The translations under genes were made by a program, and so were the position numbers. A stretch of 28,155 nucleotides of DNA from CAZLXG01 sp964563585 (GTDB taxonomy: Bacteria; Bacteroidota; Bacteroidia; Flavobacteriales; Flavobacteriaceae), in the NCBI GenBank assembly GCA_964563585.1, contig CAZLXG010000028.1, positions 1 to 28,155 on the forward strand. Reading direction: 5' to 3'. Positions 1 through 8,138 of this stretch are shown piece after piece; the stretch's first letter is position 1, and the number at the start of each line of letters is the position of its first letter. Below the pieces are notes generated by a model. The model was given only the letters and a program-made list of their open reading frames with translations. It searched no databases and was not told the origin of the DNA.

Positions 1-10
1 GATTTTCTAT

Positions 11-69
11 TCGGTTTGTATTTGCTAAATTAGTGACTTAAACCACGCAACTAATCTTACACAAACCGA
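11..69. repeat. Interrupted inverted repeat at the left edge
   Basis: A 9-bp perfect inverted pair (TCGGTTTGT at 11-19, ACAAACCGA at 61-69) encloses a second perfect 6-bp pair (ATTAGT at 29-34, ACTAAT at 50-55), so the segment can fold into a two-part stem with a 15-nt loop. I find no coding frame in it. It resembles the short dispersed intergenic repeats of Flavobacteriaceae, but that resemblance is from memory. It could also be the terminator region of a gene to the left of the window, although no T-tract follows. Confidence 0.45.
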
Positions 70-143
70 TAAGCGTAATTTCCAAAAATCATCTTCAATT
101 TTAAAAAATATAAAACCTATTATTTTCTAAAACTCTAATTAAC

Positions 144-151
144 TACATTTG
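144..151 (+). promoter_or_regulatory. Candidate -7 box for ychF
   Basis: TACATTTG matches the Bacteroidetes sigma-A -7 consensus TAnnTTTG exactly. A TTTT-rich stretch at 123-127 sits at the distance expected for the weak -33 element. Transcription from here would give a leader of roughly 50 nt before the ychF ATG. Confidence 0.45.
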
Positions 152-208
152 CAATCGCAAAAACCAAAGTATTGGTTCTTGTGTCTTTAATATAATTATC
201 TAAAGAAA

Positions 209-1303
209 ATGAAAGCAGGAATTGTAGGATTACCAAATGTAGGAAAATCGACCTTATTTAATTGTTTATCAAATGCAAAAGCACAAAGTGCAAACTTTCC
301 GTTTTGTACTATCGAACCTAATATTGGTGTAGTAAATGTGCCAGATTTAAGATTAGAAAAATTAGAAGAATTGGTAAATCCAGAACGTGTTTTACCTGCA
401 ACAGTAGAAATTGTAGATATTGCAGGTTTAGTAAAAGGAGCCAGTAAAGGTGAAGGTTTAGGAAATCAATTTTTAGCAAATATTCGCGAAACCGATGCTA
501 TTTTACATGTATTACGTTGTTTTGATAATGATAATATTATACATGTTGATGGTAATATAAATCCTATTCGAGATAAGGAAACTATCGATATGGAATTGCA
601 GTTAAAAGATTTAGAAACTGTAGATAAAAAACTTGATAAAGTAAAACGTGCTGCAAAAACGGGTAATAAAGAAGCCCAAAAAGAAGAAGCTGTTTTATTA
701 AAAATAAAAGAAAATTTAGAAGCTGGAATTTCTGTAAGAACTTTGGAATTCAGTGACGAAGATTATGCAGATTTTGTTAAACCATCTCAATTTATTACAG
801 ATAAGCCTGTAATGTATGTTTGTAATGTAGATGAATCTGCTGCAGTTTCAGGAAATGCTTATGTAGAGCAAGTTCGCGACGCTGTTAAAGATGAAGATGC
901 TGAGGTTTTAGTGCTTGCAGTAGGTATTGAAGCCGATATAAATGAATTGGATGATTATGAAGAACGCCAAATGTTTTTGCAAGATATTGGATTAGAAGAA
1001 GCTGGTGCTGCAAAATTAATTCGTTCGGCATATAAGCTTTTAAAGTTGCAAACTTATTTTACGGCAGGTGTAAAAGAAGTTCGTGCGTGGACTGTAGATA
1101 TTGGCGCAACTGCGCCACAAGCAGCGGGTGTTATTCATACCGATTTTGAAAAAGGTTTCATTCGTGCTGAAGTTATTGGTTATAATGATTATACTACTTA
1201 CGGCAGTGAATCTAAAGTAAAAGAAGCTGGCAAAATGCGTGTTGAAGGAAAAAACTACATAGTAAAAGATGGAGATGTAATGCATTTCTTATTTAATGTG
1301 TAG
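209..1303 (+). CDS. ychF: Redox-regulated ATPase YchF (Obg-like)
   Basis: This is a TRAFAC-class P-loop NTPase of the YchF/OLA1 family, a cytosolic ribosome-associated ATPase linked to translation and stress responses. The Walker A motif GLPNVGKST is at residues 7-15 and the switch II motif DIAGL at 70-74. The G4 position reads NVDE at 206-209 rather than NKxD, which explains the ATP rather than GTP preference known for the family. The C-terminal TGS domain begins near the stretch YFTAGVKEVRAWTV. At 364 residues it has the normal family length, and the Lys-rich helical insertion lies around residues 130-170. The ATG start gives the canonical N-terminus MKAGIVGLPNVGKST. It appears monocistronic, with 225 bp before the next gene. 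Confidence 0.97.
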   Translation: MKAGIVGLPNVGKSTLFNCLSNAKAQSANFPFCTIEPNIGVVNVPDLRLEKLEELVNPERVLPATVEIVDIAGLVKGASKGEGLGNQFLANIRETDAILHVLRCFDNDNIIHVDGNINPIRDKETIDMELQLKDLETVDKKLDKVKRAAKTGNKEAQKEEAVLLKIKENLEAGISVRTLEFSDEDYADFVKPSQFITDKPVMYVCNVDESAAVSGNAYVEQVRDAVKDEDAEVLVLAVGIEADINELDDYEERQMFLQDIGLEEAGAAKLIRSAYKLLKLQTYFTAGVKEVRAWTVDIGATAPQAAGVIHTDFEKGFIRAEVIGYNDYTTYGSESKVKEAGKMRVEGKNYIVKDGDVMHFLFNV

Positions 1304-1460
1304 TTTATAATGTTATTTGCATCAATTAAATCTAAAAAATATTTTTGGGTAAATGGTTTAAACAATGTGCCTTTTTCATGAATAATTTCTTTTTACATTT
1401 ACTTCTTTTATTCTATTTTTGATATTAGAGTAAGAATGTTTTTATTCCTTCAACTTTATT

Positions 1461-1488
1461 TTGTGTAATTGGAATGACAATAAATTTA
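1461..1488 (+). promoter_or_regulatory. Candidate promoter for the SRPBCC gene
   Basis: TTG at 1461-1463 and TAAATTTA at 1481-1488 are separated by 17 bp and match the Bacteroidetes -33/-7 arrangement, except for the final base of the -7 box. The start codon lies 40 bp downstream. The rest of the 1304-1528 intergenic stretch holds no gene or clear hairpin that I can see. Confidence 0.35.
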
Positions 1489-1528
1489 TAAAAGAGTATG
1501 AGTTAATCATAGAAATATTTAATAAATA

Positions 1529-1981
1529 ATGCCTTTAATAAAAATTGAAACAGAAATTAAAGCGGATATTCAAACTTGTTTTGATTTGGCTCGCGATATA
1601 GATTTTTATCAGAAAACGTTAAAACATTCTAGTGAAATTGCGATTGATGGAAAAACAACAGGCTTAGTTGAGGCAAATGAATATGTGACATGGGAAGCAA
1701 AACATCTTGGTTTTGTTCAGCATTTAACTTTAAAAGTAACCGAATTTCAAAACCCTAATTTATTTGTAGATGAAATGGTTAAAGGTGATTTTAAATCATA
1801 TAAACACGAGCATATTTTTTTTAAAAGAGATAATAAAACATTAATGATTGATAGATTCTATTTTGAATCACCTTATGGTATTTTTGGAAAATTAGCAGAC
1901 TGGTTATTTTTTAAAAGGTATATGATAAACCTTTTAATAACTAGAAACAAACTACTAAAAGAAAAAGCAGAATCTATATAA
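1529..1981 (+). CDS. SRPBCC-fold (START-like) protein
   Basis: The 150-residue protein resembles the SRPBCC/START-like group, often labelled 'cell division inhibitor' or 'cyclase/dehydrase-like' in flavobacteria. Its opening pattern (IKIETEIKADIQTCFDLARD) is typical: a first beta strand followed by a helix with the FDLARD-type motif. A central run of beta strands (VTWEAKHLGF, HLTLKVTEF) and a long C-terminal helix (residues 118-148) complete the helix-grip fold. There is no signal peptide, so it is presumably cytosolic. The fold binds hydrophobic ligands in its relatives, but nothing here identifies a ligand. The 'cell division inhibitor' label in this family is weakly founded, and I do not assign that role. 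Confidence 0.8.
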   Translation: MPLIKIETEIKADIQTCFDLARDIDFYQKTLKHSSEIAIDGKTTGLVEANEYVTWEAKHLGFVQHLTLKVTEFQNPNLFVDEMVKGDFKSYKHEHIFFKRDNKTLMIDRFYFESPYGIFGKLADWLFFKRYMINLLITRNKLLKEKAESI

Positions 1982-2043
1982 TAAGTCTTTTTGAGCATCG
2001 TAATTTCTTTCTTCTAAACATTTCCCATTAAATACTCTCAGTT

Positions 2044-2051
2044 TATCTTTG
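2044..2051 (+). promoter_or_regulatory. Candidate -7 box placed for a leaderless transcript
   Basis: TATCTTTG is an exact TAnnTTTG match and ends only 4 nt before the ATG at 2056. TTTC at 2021-2024 sits at a -33-like distance. If this box is used, transcription would start at or next to the ATG, giving a leaderless mRNA. Confidence 0.45.
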
Positions 2052-2055
2052 TTTG

Positions 2056-2961
2056 ATGAAATCTACTAAAACTTTTGTTTATGGTATTCTAATAGGGATT
2101 CTTGGTATTGTGCTTTTTTCATCAAAAGCTATTATGGTAAAGCTAGCTTATCAGTATGAAGTTGATGCACTTAGTATTTTACTATTACGAATGGTGTTTT
2201 CATTCCCATTTTATATTGTTGTGGCTTTTATATTTAGAAAGAAAGAAAATTTAAGCGAAACCACAACAAAAGATTTTGCATGGGTTGTTTTCTTTGGTGT
2301 TGTTGGATATTATTTAGCGAGTTATTTTGATTTTGTTGGACTAGCATACATAAAGGCAAGTTTAGAAAGAATCATTTTGTTTTTGTACCCAACAATTGTT
2401 ATTCTTTTAAATAAACTGTTTTTTAAAAAGAAAATAACTTTAACACAAGGAATAGCGATTCTACTCACGTATTTGGGGATAGTAATTGCCTTTTGGGATG
2501 AAGTAACTATTTCTGGAAGTGACACTTATTTAGGAGGCATTTTTGTAATACTTAGCGCTATAACATATGCGTCTTATTTAGTTGGTAGTGGTTGGTTAAT
2601 TCCAAAATTTGGTGTTGTTAAATTTACCACGTATGCTATGATTGTTTCTTGCTTTTGTGTGTTTATTCATTATGGTTTAGTATCAAAGATTAGTATTTTC
2701 GGTTTTCAAAAAGAAGTATATGTATTGGGTTTTTTAATAGCCATTTTTGCTACAGTTATTCCATCATATTTAGTCTCAACTTCTATTAAAATGATTAACT
2801 CTTCAAACTTTGCTGTTATTGCTGGCATTGGTCCAATTTCTACAATTATTTTAGCTTCTGTTTTTTTAAATGAACACTTAACTTTACTACAATTATTAGG
2901 TGCTTTGATTGTAATTATAGGTATAATATTTGTGTCTTTAAAAAAGGAAAACAAACAGTAG
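2056..2961 (+). CDS. EamA/DMT-superfamily permease
   Basis: This inner-membrane transporter has about ten hydrophobic segments, in the two-times-five helix layout of the EamA (DUF6) drug/metabolite transporter superfamily. The first repeat starts with GILIGILGIVLFSSKAIMVK, and the second half contains the typical SAITYASYLVGSGWL and FAVIAGIGPISTIILASVFL segments with the conserved E after VFLN. A basic C-terminal tail (KKENKQ) ends the protein. It has 301 residues from the ATG at 2056. A TTG directly upstream (2053) could add one residue, but the ATG is preferred because it is canonical. The substrate cannot be inferred. The gene stands alone, with a -7 box almost touching the start codon. 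Confidence 0.9.
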   Translation: MKSTKTFVYGILIGILGIVLFSSKAIMVKLAYQYEVDALSILLLRMVFSFPFYIVVAFIFRKKENLSETTTKDFAWVVFFGVVGYYLASYFDFVGLAYIKASLERIILFLYPTIVILLNKLFFKKKITLTQGIAILLTYLGIVIAFWDEVTISGSDTYLGGIFVILSAITYASYLVGSGWLIPKFGVVKFTTYAMIVSCFCVFIHYGLVSKISIFGFQKEVYVLGFLIAIFATVIPSYLVSTSIKMINSSNFAVIAGIGPISTIILASVFLNEHLTLLQLLGALIVIIGIIFVSLKKENKQ

Positions 2962-3078
2962 TATATTGTTCTCAACAAAAGCAATTTTATATTGTTAATT
3001 ACTTTGTGTAAATGCTGTTTTATTTTTTAAAGCGTTGTATTATATTAGCATTATATCCTAAAATTTCGCTCAGTAAAC

Positions 3079-4938
3079 ATGGCAGAACAATCTACTTATA
3101 CCGAAGATAATATACGTTCACTCGACTGGAAAGAGCATATCCGTATGCGTCCAGGAATGTATATTGGTAAGTTAGGCGATGGTAGCTCTCCAGACGATGG
3201 TATTTACATTCTTTTAAAAGAAGTACTCGATAATTCTATCGATGAGTATGTGATGGGAGCAGGTAAAACCATTGAAATTTCTATACAAGGCACAAAAGTA
3301 ACGGTAAGAGATTATGGTCGAGGCATTCCGTTGGGTAAAGTGGTAGATGTAGTGTCTAAAATGAATACTGGCGGAAAATACGATTCTAAAGCGTTTAAAA
3401 AATCGGTAGGTTTAAATGGTGTTGGAACAAAAGCTGTTAATGCATTGTCGTCGTTTTTTAGAGTGGAATCTACACGTGATAATAAAAGCGCTTCCGCAGA
3501 ATTTGAACAAGGAAACTTAACTAATCAAGATTTATTAGATGATACGTCGCGCAGAAAAGGAACAAAAGTTTCGTTTATTCCAGATGAAATAATCTTTAAA
3601 AACTATAAATATAGAAGTGAGTATGTTATTAAAATGCTTAAAAACTATGTGTATTTAAACACGGGTTTAACTATTGTTTTTAATGGCGAAAAGTATTTTA
3701 GTGAAAACGGATTAAAAGATTTATTAAGTGAAAAAATTAATGAAACCGATTTACTATATCCAATAATTCATTTAAGTGGAGAAGATATTGAAGTAGCAAT
3801 AACACATAGTAAAACACAATACAGCGAAGAGTATAATAGTTTTGTAAACGGACAAAACACAACACAAGGAGGAACGCATTTAACGGCTTATAGAGAGGCT
3901 TTTGTAAGAACTATTCGAGAGTTTTACGGAAAAAATTATGATGCATCCGATATTAGAAAATCTATAGTTTGTGCCATTGCTATAAAAGTAATGGAACCTG
4001 TTTTTGAAAGTCAGACTAAAACAAAATTAGGTTCAACCGATATGGGTGGCGATTTGCCAACCGTTAGAACATTTATAAACGATTTTTTAAAAACATATTT
4101 AGATAATTATTTACATAAAAATTCTGAAACTGCTGAGAAAATTCAACGTAAAATTTTACAAGCAGAACGCGAACGTAAAGAATTATCAGGAATAAGAAAG
4201 TTAGCAAAAGATAGAGCTAAAAAAGCAAGTCTTCATAATAAAAAACTACGTGATTGTCGCGTGCATTTTGGAGACACTAAAAATGAAAGAAATTTAGAAT
4301 CTACTTTGTTTATAACCGAGGGAGATTCGGCATCTGGTAGTATTACAAAATCGCGCGATGTAAATACGCAGGCAGTTTTTAGTTTAAAAGGAAAACCACT
4401 TAATTGTTATGGATTAAGTAAAAAAATAGTTTATGAAAATGAAGAGTTTAACCTTTTACAAGCAGCTTTAAATATTGAAGAATCACTTGAAGATTTACGT
4501 TATAATAATGTGGTAATTGCAACCGATGCTGATGTAGACGGAATGCATATTCGTTTGTTATTAATTACATTTTTTCTTCAATTTTTTCCAGAAGTTATAA
4601 AAGAAGGTCATTTATATATTCTACAAACACCATTGTTTAGAGTAAGAAATAAGAAGGAAACAGTTTATTGTTATTCAGAAGAAGAACGACGTAATGCTAT
4701 TGAAAAACTAAAGCCTAAACCAGAAATAACACGATTTAAAGGTTTAGGAGAAATTTCGCCAGATGAGTTTAAATATTTTATAGGGGAAGATATTCGTTTA
4801 GACCCAATTATGTTAGACGATAATATGTCTATTGAAGATTTACTCTCTTTTTATATGGGTAAAAATACACCAACCAGACAAGAGTTTATTATAAATAATC
4901 TAAAAGTGGAAATGGATTTAATTGAAGAGGAGAAATAA
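3079..4938 (+). CDS. parE: DNA topoisomerase IV subunit B
   Basis: This is the ATPase subunit of the type IIA topoisomerase that decatenates daughter chromosomes. The GHKL ATP-binding motif includes E48 and N52 in LLKEVLDNSIDE, followed by the glycine-rich RDYGRGIP (77-84) and GLNGVGTKAVNALS lid (111-124). The transducer-domain lysine loop QTKTKL is at 312-317. The TOPRIM domain has EGDSASG at 414-420 and DADVDG at 483-488. At 619 residues it lacks the insertion of many GyrB proteins, which fits ParE. The operon arrangement with parC downstream agrees. The ATG start gives a normal family N-terminus. The gene ends 1 nt before a small membrane protein gene, so it is probably cotranscribed and translationally coupled with it. 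Confidence 0.96.
   Translation: MAEQSTYTEDNIRSLDWKEHIRMRPGMYIGKLGDGSSPDDGIYILLKEVLDNSIDEYVMGAGKTIEISIQGTKVTVRDYGRGIPLGKVVDVVSKMNTGGKYDSKAFKKSVGLNGVGTKAVNALSSFFRVESTRDNKSASAEFEQGNLTNQDLLDDTSRRKGTKVSFIPDEIIFKNYKYRSEYVIKMLKNYVYLNTGLTIVFNGEKYFSENGLKDLLSEKINETDLLYPIIHLSGEDIEVAITHSKTQYSEEYNSFVNGQNTTQGGTHLTAYREAFVRTIREFYGKNYDASDIRKSIVCAIAIKVMEPVFESQTKTKLGSTDMGGDLPTVRTFINDFLKTYLDNYLHKNSETAEKIQRKILQAERERKELSGIRKLAKDRAKKASLHNKKLRDCRVHFGDTKNERNLESTLFITEGDSASGSITKSRDVNTQAVFSLKGKPLNCYGLSKKIVYENEEFNLLQAALNIEESLEDLRYNNVVIATDADVDGMHIRLLLITFFLQFFPEVIKEGHLYILQTPLFRVRNKKETVYCYSEEERRNAIEKLKPKPEITRFKGLGEISPDEFKYFIGEDIRLDPIMLDDNMSIEDLLSFYMGKNTPTRQEFIINNLKVEMDLIEEEK
4927..4933 (+). promoter_or_regulatory. Strong Shine-Dalgarno sequence inside the end of parE
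   Basis: GAGGAGA lies 6 nt before the ATG at 4940 and is the clearest anti-16S match I noticed in the window. It also encodes part of the acidic C-terminus of ParE (EEEK), so coding constraint alone could explain it. It supports the ATG at 4940 over the upstream TTG at 4922. Confidence 0.5.
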
Positions 4939-4939
4939 T

Positions 4940-5119
4940 ATGAAAAATGCAAGATTAGGTATTACCGTTTTTGCAGTAGTTCTATTGGTAGTTTGGATTG
5001 CTAAACTAGATTTTAGTGATTTAAGTTATAATAATAACAGTACCGCTTATTTAGGAATTTTAATAATGAGTTTATTAATCATTTTTGGAGTTAGACAAAT
5101 AAAGAAGAATAAAAAATAA
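4940..5119 (+). CDS. Small two-helix membrane protein between parE and parC
   Basis: This is a 59-residue hypothetical protein with two predicted transmembrane helices (about residues 6-24 and 36-52). A short polar loop containing DFSDLSYNNNST joins them, and the tail is strongly basic (RQIKKNKK). With two helices and a positive C-terminus the positive-inside rule suggests that both ends are cytosolic. The start is the ATG 1 nt after the parE stop. An in-frame TTG at 4922 would add six residues but lies inside parE and ahead of the Shine-Dalgarno sequence. The gene sits between the two topoisomerase IV genes (1 nt and 27 nt gaps) and is surely cotranscribed with them. I recognise no family and assign no function. 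Confidence 0.75.
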   Translation: MKNARLGITVFAVVLLVVWIAKLDFSDLSYNNNSTAYLGILIMSLLIIFGVRQIKKNKK

Positions 5120-5146
5120 CATTTCTGATTCAGAATTGATATAAAT

Positions 5147-7819
5147 ATGATTGAAGAAAACGACGATATAATTAACGAGCAAGACAAACCACAGGAAACC
5201 ATTACCAGAATTACGGGAATGTATAAAGAGTGGTTTTTAGACTATGCATCGTATGTAATTCTAGAGCGTGCAGTTCCAGCAATAGAAGACGGTTTTAAAC
5301 CTGTGCAACGTCGTATCATGCACTCTATGAAGGATTTAGATGATGGTCGTTATAATAAAGTTGCAAATATTGTAGGTCATACCATGCAATATCATCCACA
5401 CGGAGATGCAAGTATTGCCGATGCGATGGTTCAAATAGGTCAGAAGGATTTGTTAATCGATACTCAAGGAAACTGGGGGAACATATTAACAGGCGATAGG
5501 GCAGCAGCATCACGTTATATTGAAGCGCGTATTTCTAAATTTGGATTGGATGTTGTTTTTAACCCAAAAATAACTGAGTGGCAAGCCTCTTATGATGGTC
5601 GTCGTAAAGAACCAGTAAATTTACCAGTTATGTTCCCGTTGCTTTTAGCACAAGGTGGCGAAGGTATTGCAGTTGGTTTATCAACCAAAATATTACCACA
5701 TAATTTTATTGAACTTATTGATGCTTCAGTAAAGCATTTACAAGGCAAACGTTTTACAATTTTACCAGATTTTCCAACTGCGGGTGTTGCAGATTTTTCT
5801 AATTACAATGATGGTTTACGAGGAGGAAAAGTACGCGTTAGAGCAAAAATTTCTCAACTCGATAAAAACACATTAGTAATTACAGAAATTCCATTTGCTA
5901 CAACCACATCATCGCTTATAGATTCTATCTTAAAAGCAAACGAAAAAGGTAAAATTAGAGTTAAAAAAATAGAGGATAATACAGCAGCCGAAGTTGAAAT
6001 TCTTATTCATTTACCTTCTGGCTTATCACCAGATAAAACTATTGATGCTTTGTATGCATTTACAAATTGCGAGTCGTCAATTTCACCATTAGGCTGTGTT
6101 ATTGAAGATAATAAACCATTATTTGTTGGTGTTACTGAAATGTTACGTCGTTCAACAGATAATACAGTTCAGCTTCTTAAAAGCGAATTAGAAATTAGGT
6201 TAAGAGAGTTTGAAGAGCAATGGCATTTTGCATCATTAGAACGAATTTTTATAGAAAACAGAATTTACCGCGATATTGAGGAAGAAGAAACTTGGGAAGG
6301 TGTAATTAGAGCTATTGATAAAGGATTACAACCGCATATAAAACATTTAAAAAGAGCTGTTACAGATGATGATATTGCAAGATTAACAGAAATTAGAATT
6401 AAACGTATTTCTAAGTTTGATATTGATAAAGCACAACAGAAAATAGATGCTTTAGAAGACCAAATAGCAGAAGTAAAACATCATTTAGCTAATCTTATAG
6501 ATTATGCTATTGCATATTTTACGAGGTTAAAAAAGGATTATGGTGAAGGACGTGAGCGTAAAACAGAAATTAGAATATTTGCGGATGTTGATGCTACAAA
6601 AGTTGTTATTCGAAACACAAAACTTTATGTAAATAGGGAAGAAGGATTTATTGGTACATCATTACGTAGAGATGAATATGTTTGCGATTGCAGTGATATT
6701 GATGATATTATTGTTTTTACCAAAGAAGGTAAAATGATGATTACCAAAGTAGGTTCTAAAACATTTATTGGTAAAGATATTATTCACGTAGCAGTATTTA
6801 AAAAGAAAGACAAGCGTACCATTTATAACATGATTTATCGCGACGGTAAAGGAGGCCCGTCATATATAAAACGTTTTGCAGTAACTAGTGTAACACGAGA
6901 TAGAGATTACGATTTAACCAATGGAAATAAGAATTCTATGGTTTTATATTTTTCTGCAAATCCAAATGGAGAAGCTGAAGTTGTTACTATTTCATTACGA
7001 CAAGCAGGTAGCATAAAGAAATTAAAATGGGATGTAAATTTTGCAGACATGCTTATTAAAGGTCGTGTTTCAAAAGGAAATCTAGTAACTAAATATTCTG
7101 TTAAACGAGTAGAATTAAAAGAAAAAGGAGTTTCCACATTAAAACCGCGTAAAATATGGTTTGATGATTCGGTACAACGATTAAACGTAGATGGAAGAGG
7201 TGAGTTAGTTGGTGAATTTAGAGGCGAAGACCGTATTTTAATTATCAATCAATCAGGAATTATAAAAACAATTATACCAGAAGTTACAACACATTTTGGT
7301 AATGATATGATTGTTATGGAAAAATGGATTCCTAAAAAACCTATTTCTGCTATTTATTTCAATGGAGAAAAAGAGCTTTATTATGTAAAACGCTTTTTAA
7401 TTAAAAACGAAGGTAGAGAGGAATTATTTATTTCTGAGCATCCAAATTCGCAATTAGAAATAGTTTCAACCGATTGGAAACCTGTTGCAGAAATAGTATT
7501 TGCTAAAGAACGCGGAAAAGACAGAAAAGACAATTTAGAAGTTAATTTGGAAGAATTTATTTCTGTTAAAGGAATAAGTGCTTTAGGTAATCAACTTACA
7601 AGAGATAAGGTGAATCAGATTAATATATTAGAATCAATCCCTTATGAAGCACCAGAAGAAATACCTGCAGATGAAATTGAAGTAGTTGGTGAAGAAACTG
7701 TTTCTACTGAAAACACAGAACAACCCAAAAACGACGCTTCAGAATCAAAATCATCTAATAACAAGAATGATTCCGAAAATCTTGAAACTGATGACGAAGG
7801 GCAAATTACTTTATTCTAA
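5147..7819 (+). CDS. parC: DNA topoisomerase IV subunit A
   Basis: This is the DNA cleavage and religation subunit of topoisomerase IV. The winged-helix domain contains KPVQRRIMHSM (51-61) and the quinolone-region motif HPHGDASIADAMV (83-95). The catalytic tyrosine is Y124, preceded by R123, in AAASRYIEAR. A tower/coiled-coil region follows (about 330-460, with leucine- and charge-rich helices), then a degenerate beta-pinwheel C-terminal domain. The last roughly 60 residues are an acidic, Ser/Asn/Glu-rich disordered tail ending in QITLF. At 890 residues it is longer than E. coli ParC, as is common in Bacteroidetes. The position equivalent to E. coli GyrA Ser83 is Ala88, while the Asp87 equivalent is kept (D92). 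It is the last gene of the parE operon. Confidence 0.95.
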   Translation: MIEENDDIINEQDKPQETITRITGMYKEWFLDYASYVILERAVPAIEDGFKPVQRRIMHSMKDLDDGRYNKVANIVGHTMQYHPHGDASIADAMVQIGQKDLLIDTQGNWGNILTGDRAAASRYIEARISKFGLDVVFNPKITEWQASYDGRRKEPVNLPVMFPLLLAQGGEGIAVGLSTKILPHNFIELIDASVKHLQGKRFTILPDFPTAGVADFSNYNDGLRGGKVRVRAKISQLDKNTLVITEIPFATTTSSLIDSILKANEKGKIRVKKIEDNTAAEVEILIHLPSGLSPDKTIDALYAFTNCESSISPLGCVIEDNKPLFVGVTEMLRRSTDNTVQLLKSELEIRLREFEEQWHFASLERIFIENRIYRDIEEEETWEGVIRAIDKGLQPHIKHLKRAVTDDDIARLTEIRIKRISKFDIDKAQQKIDALEDQIAEVKHHLANLIDYAIAYFTRLKKDYGEGRERKTEIRIFADVDATKVVIRNTKLYVNREEGFIGTSLRRDEYVCDCSDIDDIIVFTKEGKMMITKVGSKTFIGKDIIHVAVFKKKDKRTIYNMIYRDGKGGPSYIKRFAVTSVTRDRDYDLTNGNKNSMVLYFSANPNGEAEVVTISLRQAGSIKKLKWDVNFADMLIKGRVSKGNLVTKYSVKRVELKEKGVSTLKPRKIWFDDSVQRLNVDGRGELVGEFRGEDRILIINQSGIIKTIIPEVTTHFGNDMIVMEKWIPKKPISAIYFNGEKELYYVKRFLIKNEGREELFISEHPNSQLEIVSTDWKPVAEIVFAKERGKDRKDNLEVNLEEFISVKGISALGNQLTRDKVNQINILESIPYEAPEEIPADEIEVVGEETVSTENTEQPKNDASESKSSNNKNDSENLETDDEGQITLF

Positions 7820-7825
7820 ACAAAA

Positions 7826-7853
7826 AAAGGTTCAATTTTTAAATTGAACCTTT
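7826..7853. terminator. Bidirectional hairpin terminator after parC
   Basis: GGTTCAATTT (7829-7838) and AAATTGAACC (7841-7850) form a perfect 10-bp stem. It is extended by AAA/TTT on the flanks and is A-rich upstream and T-rich downstream. It begins 6 nt after the parC stop and can act on both strands. The stop codon of the minus-strand TolB fragment lies at 7839-7841, inside the loop and stem of this hairpin. Confidence 0.85.
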
Positions 7854-8138
7854 ACTTTTAAATATAAATGGGTATTTATCATTATTCACCCAATTTAGTG
7901 CTTGTATAGAATGTGCAGAATAAAATAATGTTTTACGCAATCCAGTTTCAACATTCATAGTTTCCATATAACTACCAATATAATCTCGATAAGGTTGGAA
8001 ATCTGGTGTTGCAGGTTTAATAATTCTAACATTACTAAATACGATTTTTTCAATAACATCGGCATTATATGAACACACATATAAGCCAACAAAAGCTTCA
8101 TTTCTTATGGAAATATTAAACGTTTTATTTCCAGTCAA
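7839..8138 (-). pseudogene. Internal fragment of a TolB-like/PD40 beta-propeller protein
   Basis: A 99-codon open frame begins at a TTG that overlaps the last 14 bp of the GH20 gene and ends in the parC terminator loop. Its content (FVGLYVCSYNADVIEKIVFSNVRI, in two parts: FVGLYVCSYN and FSNVRI; then DFQPYRDYIGS, METMNVETG, HSIQALNW) is what I recognise as the segment linking the N-terminal lectin-like domain to the first WD40/PD40 blade in flavobacterial 'TolB family' proteins. Those proteins usually exceed 250 residues on either side of this junction. Here both the N-terminal domain and all later propeller blades are missing, and no signal peptide or plausible start precedes it. I interpret it as a relic left by deletions and do not expect it to be functional. 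Family identity is from memory. Confidence 0.65.

Noticed and set aside
1040..1285. Minus-strand ORF opposite ychF, and other antisense ORFs inside conserved genes
   Set aside because: They lie wholly within strongly conserved coding sequence on the other strand and their peptides show no family features.
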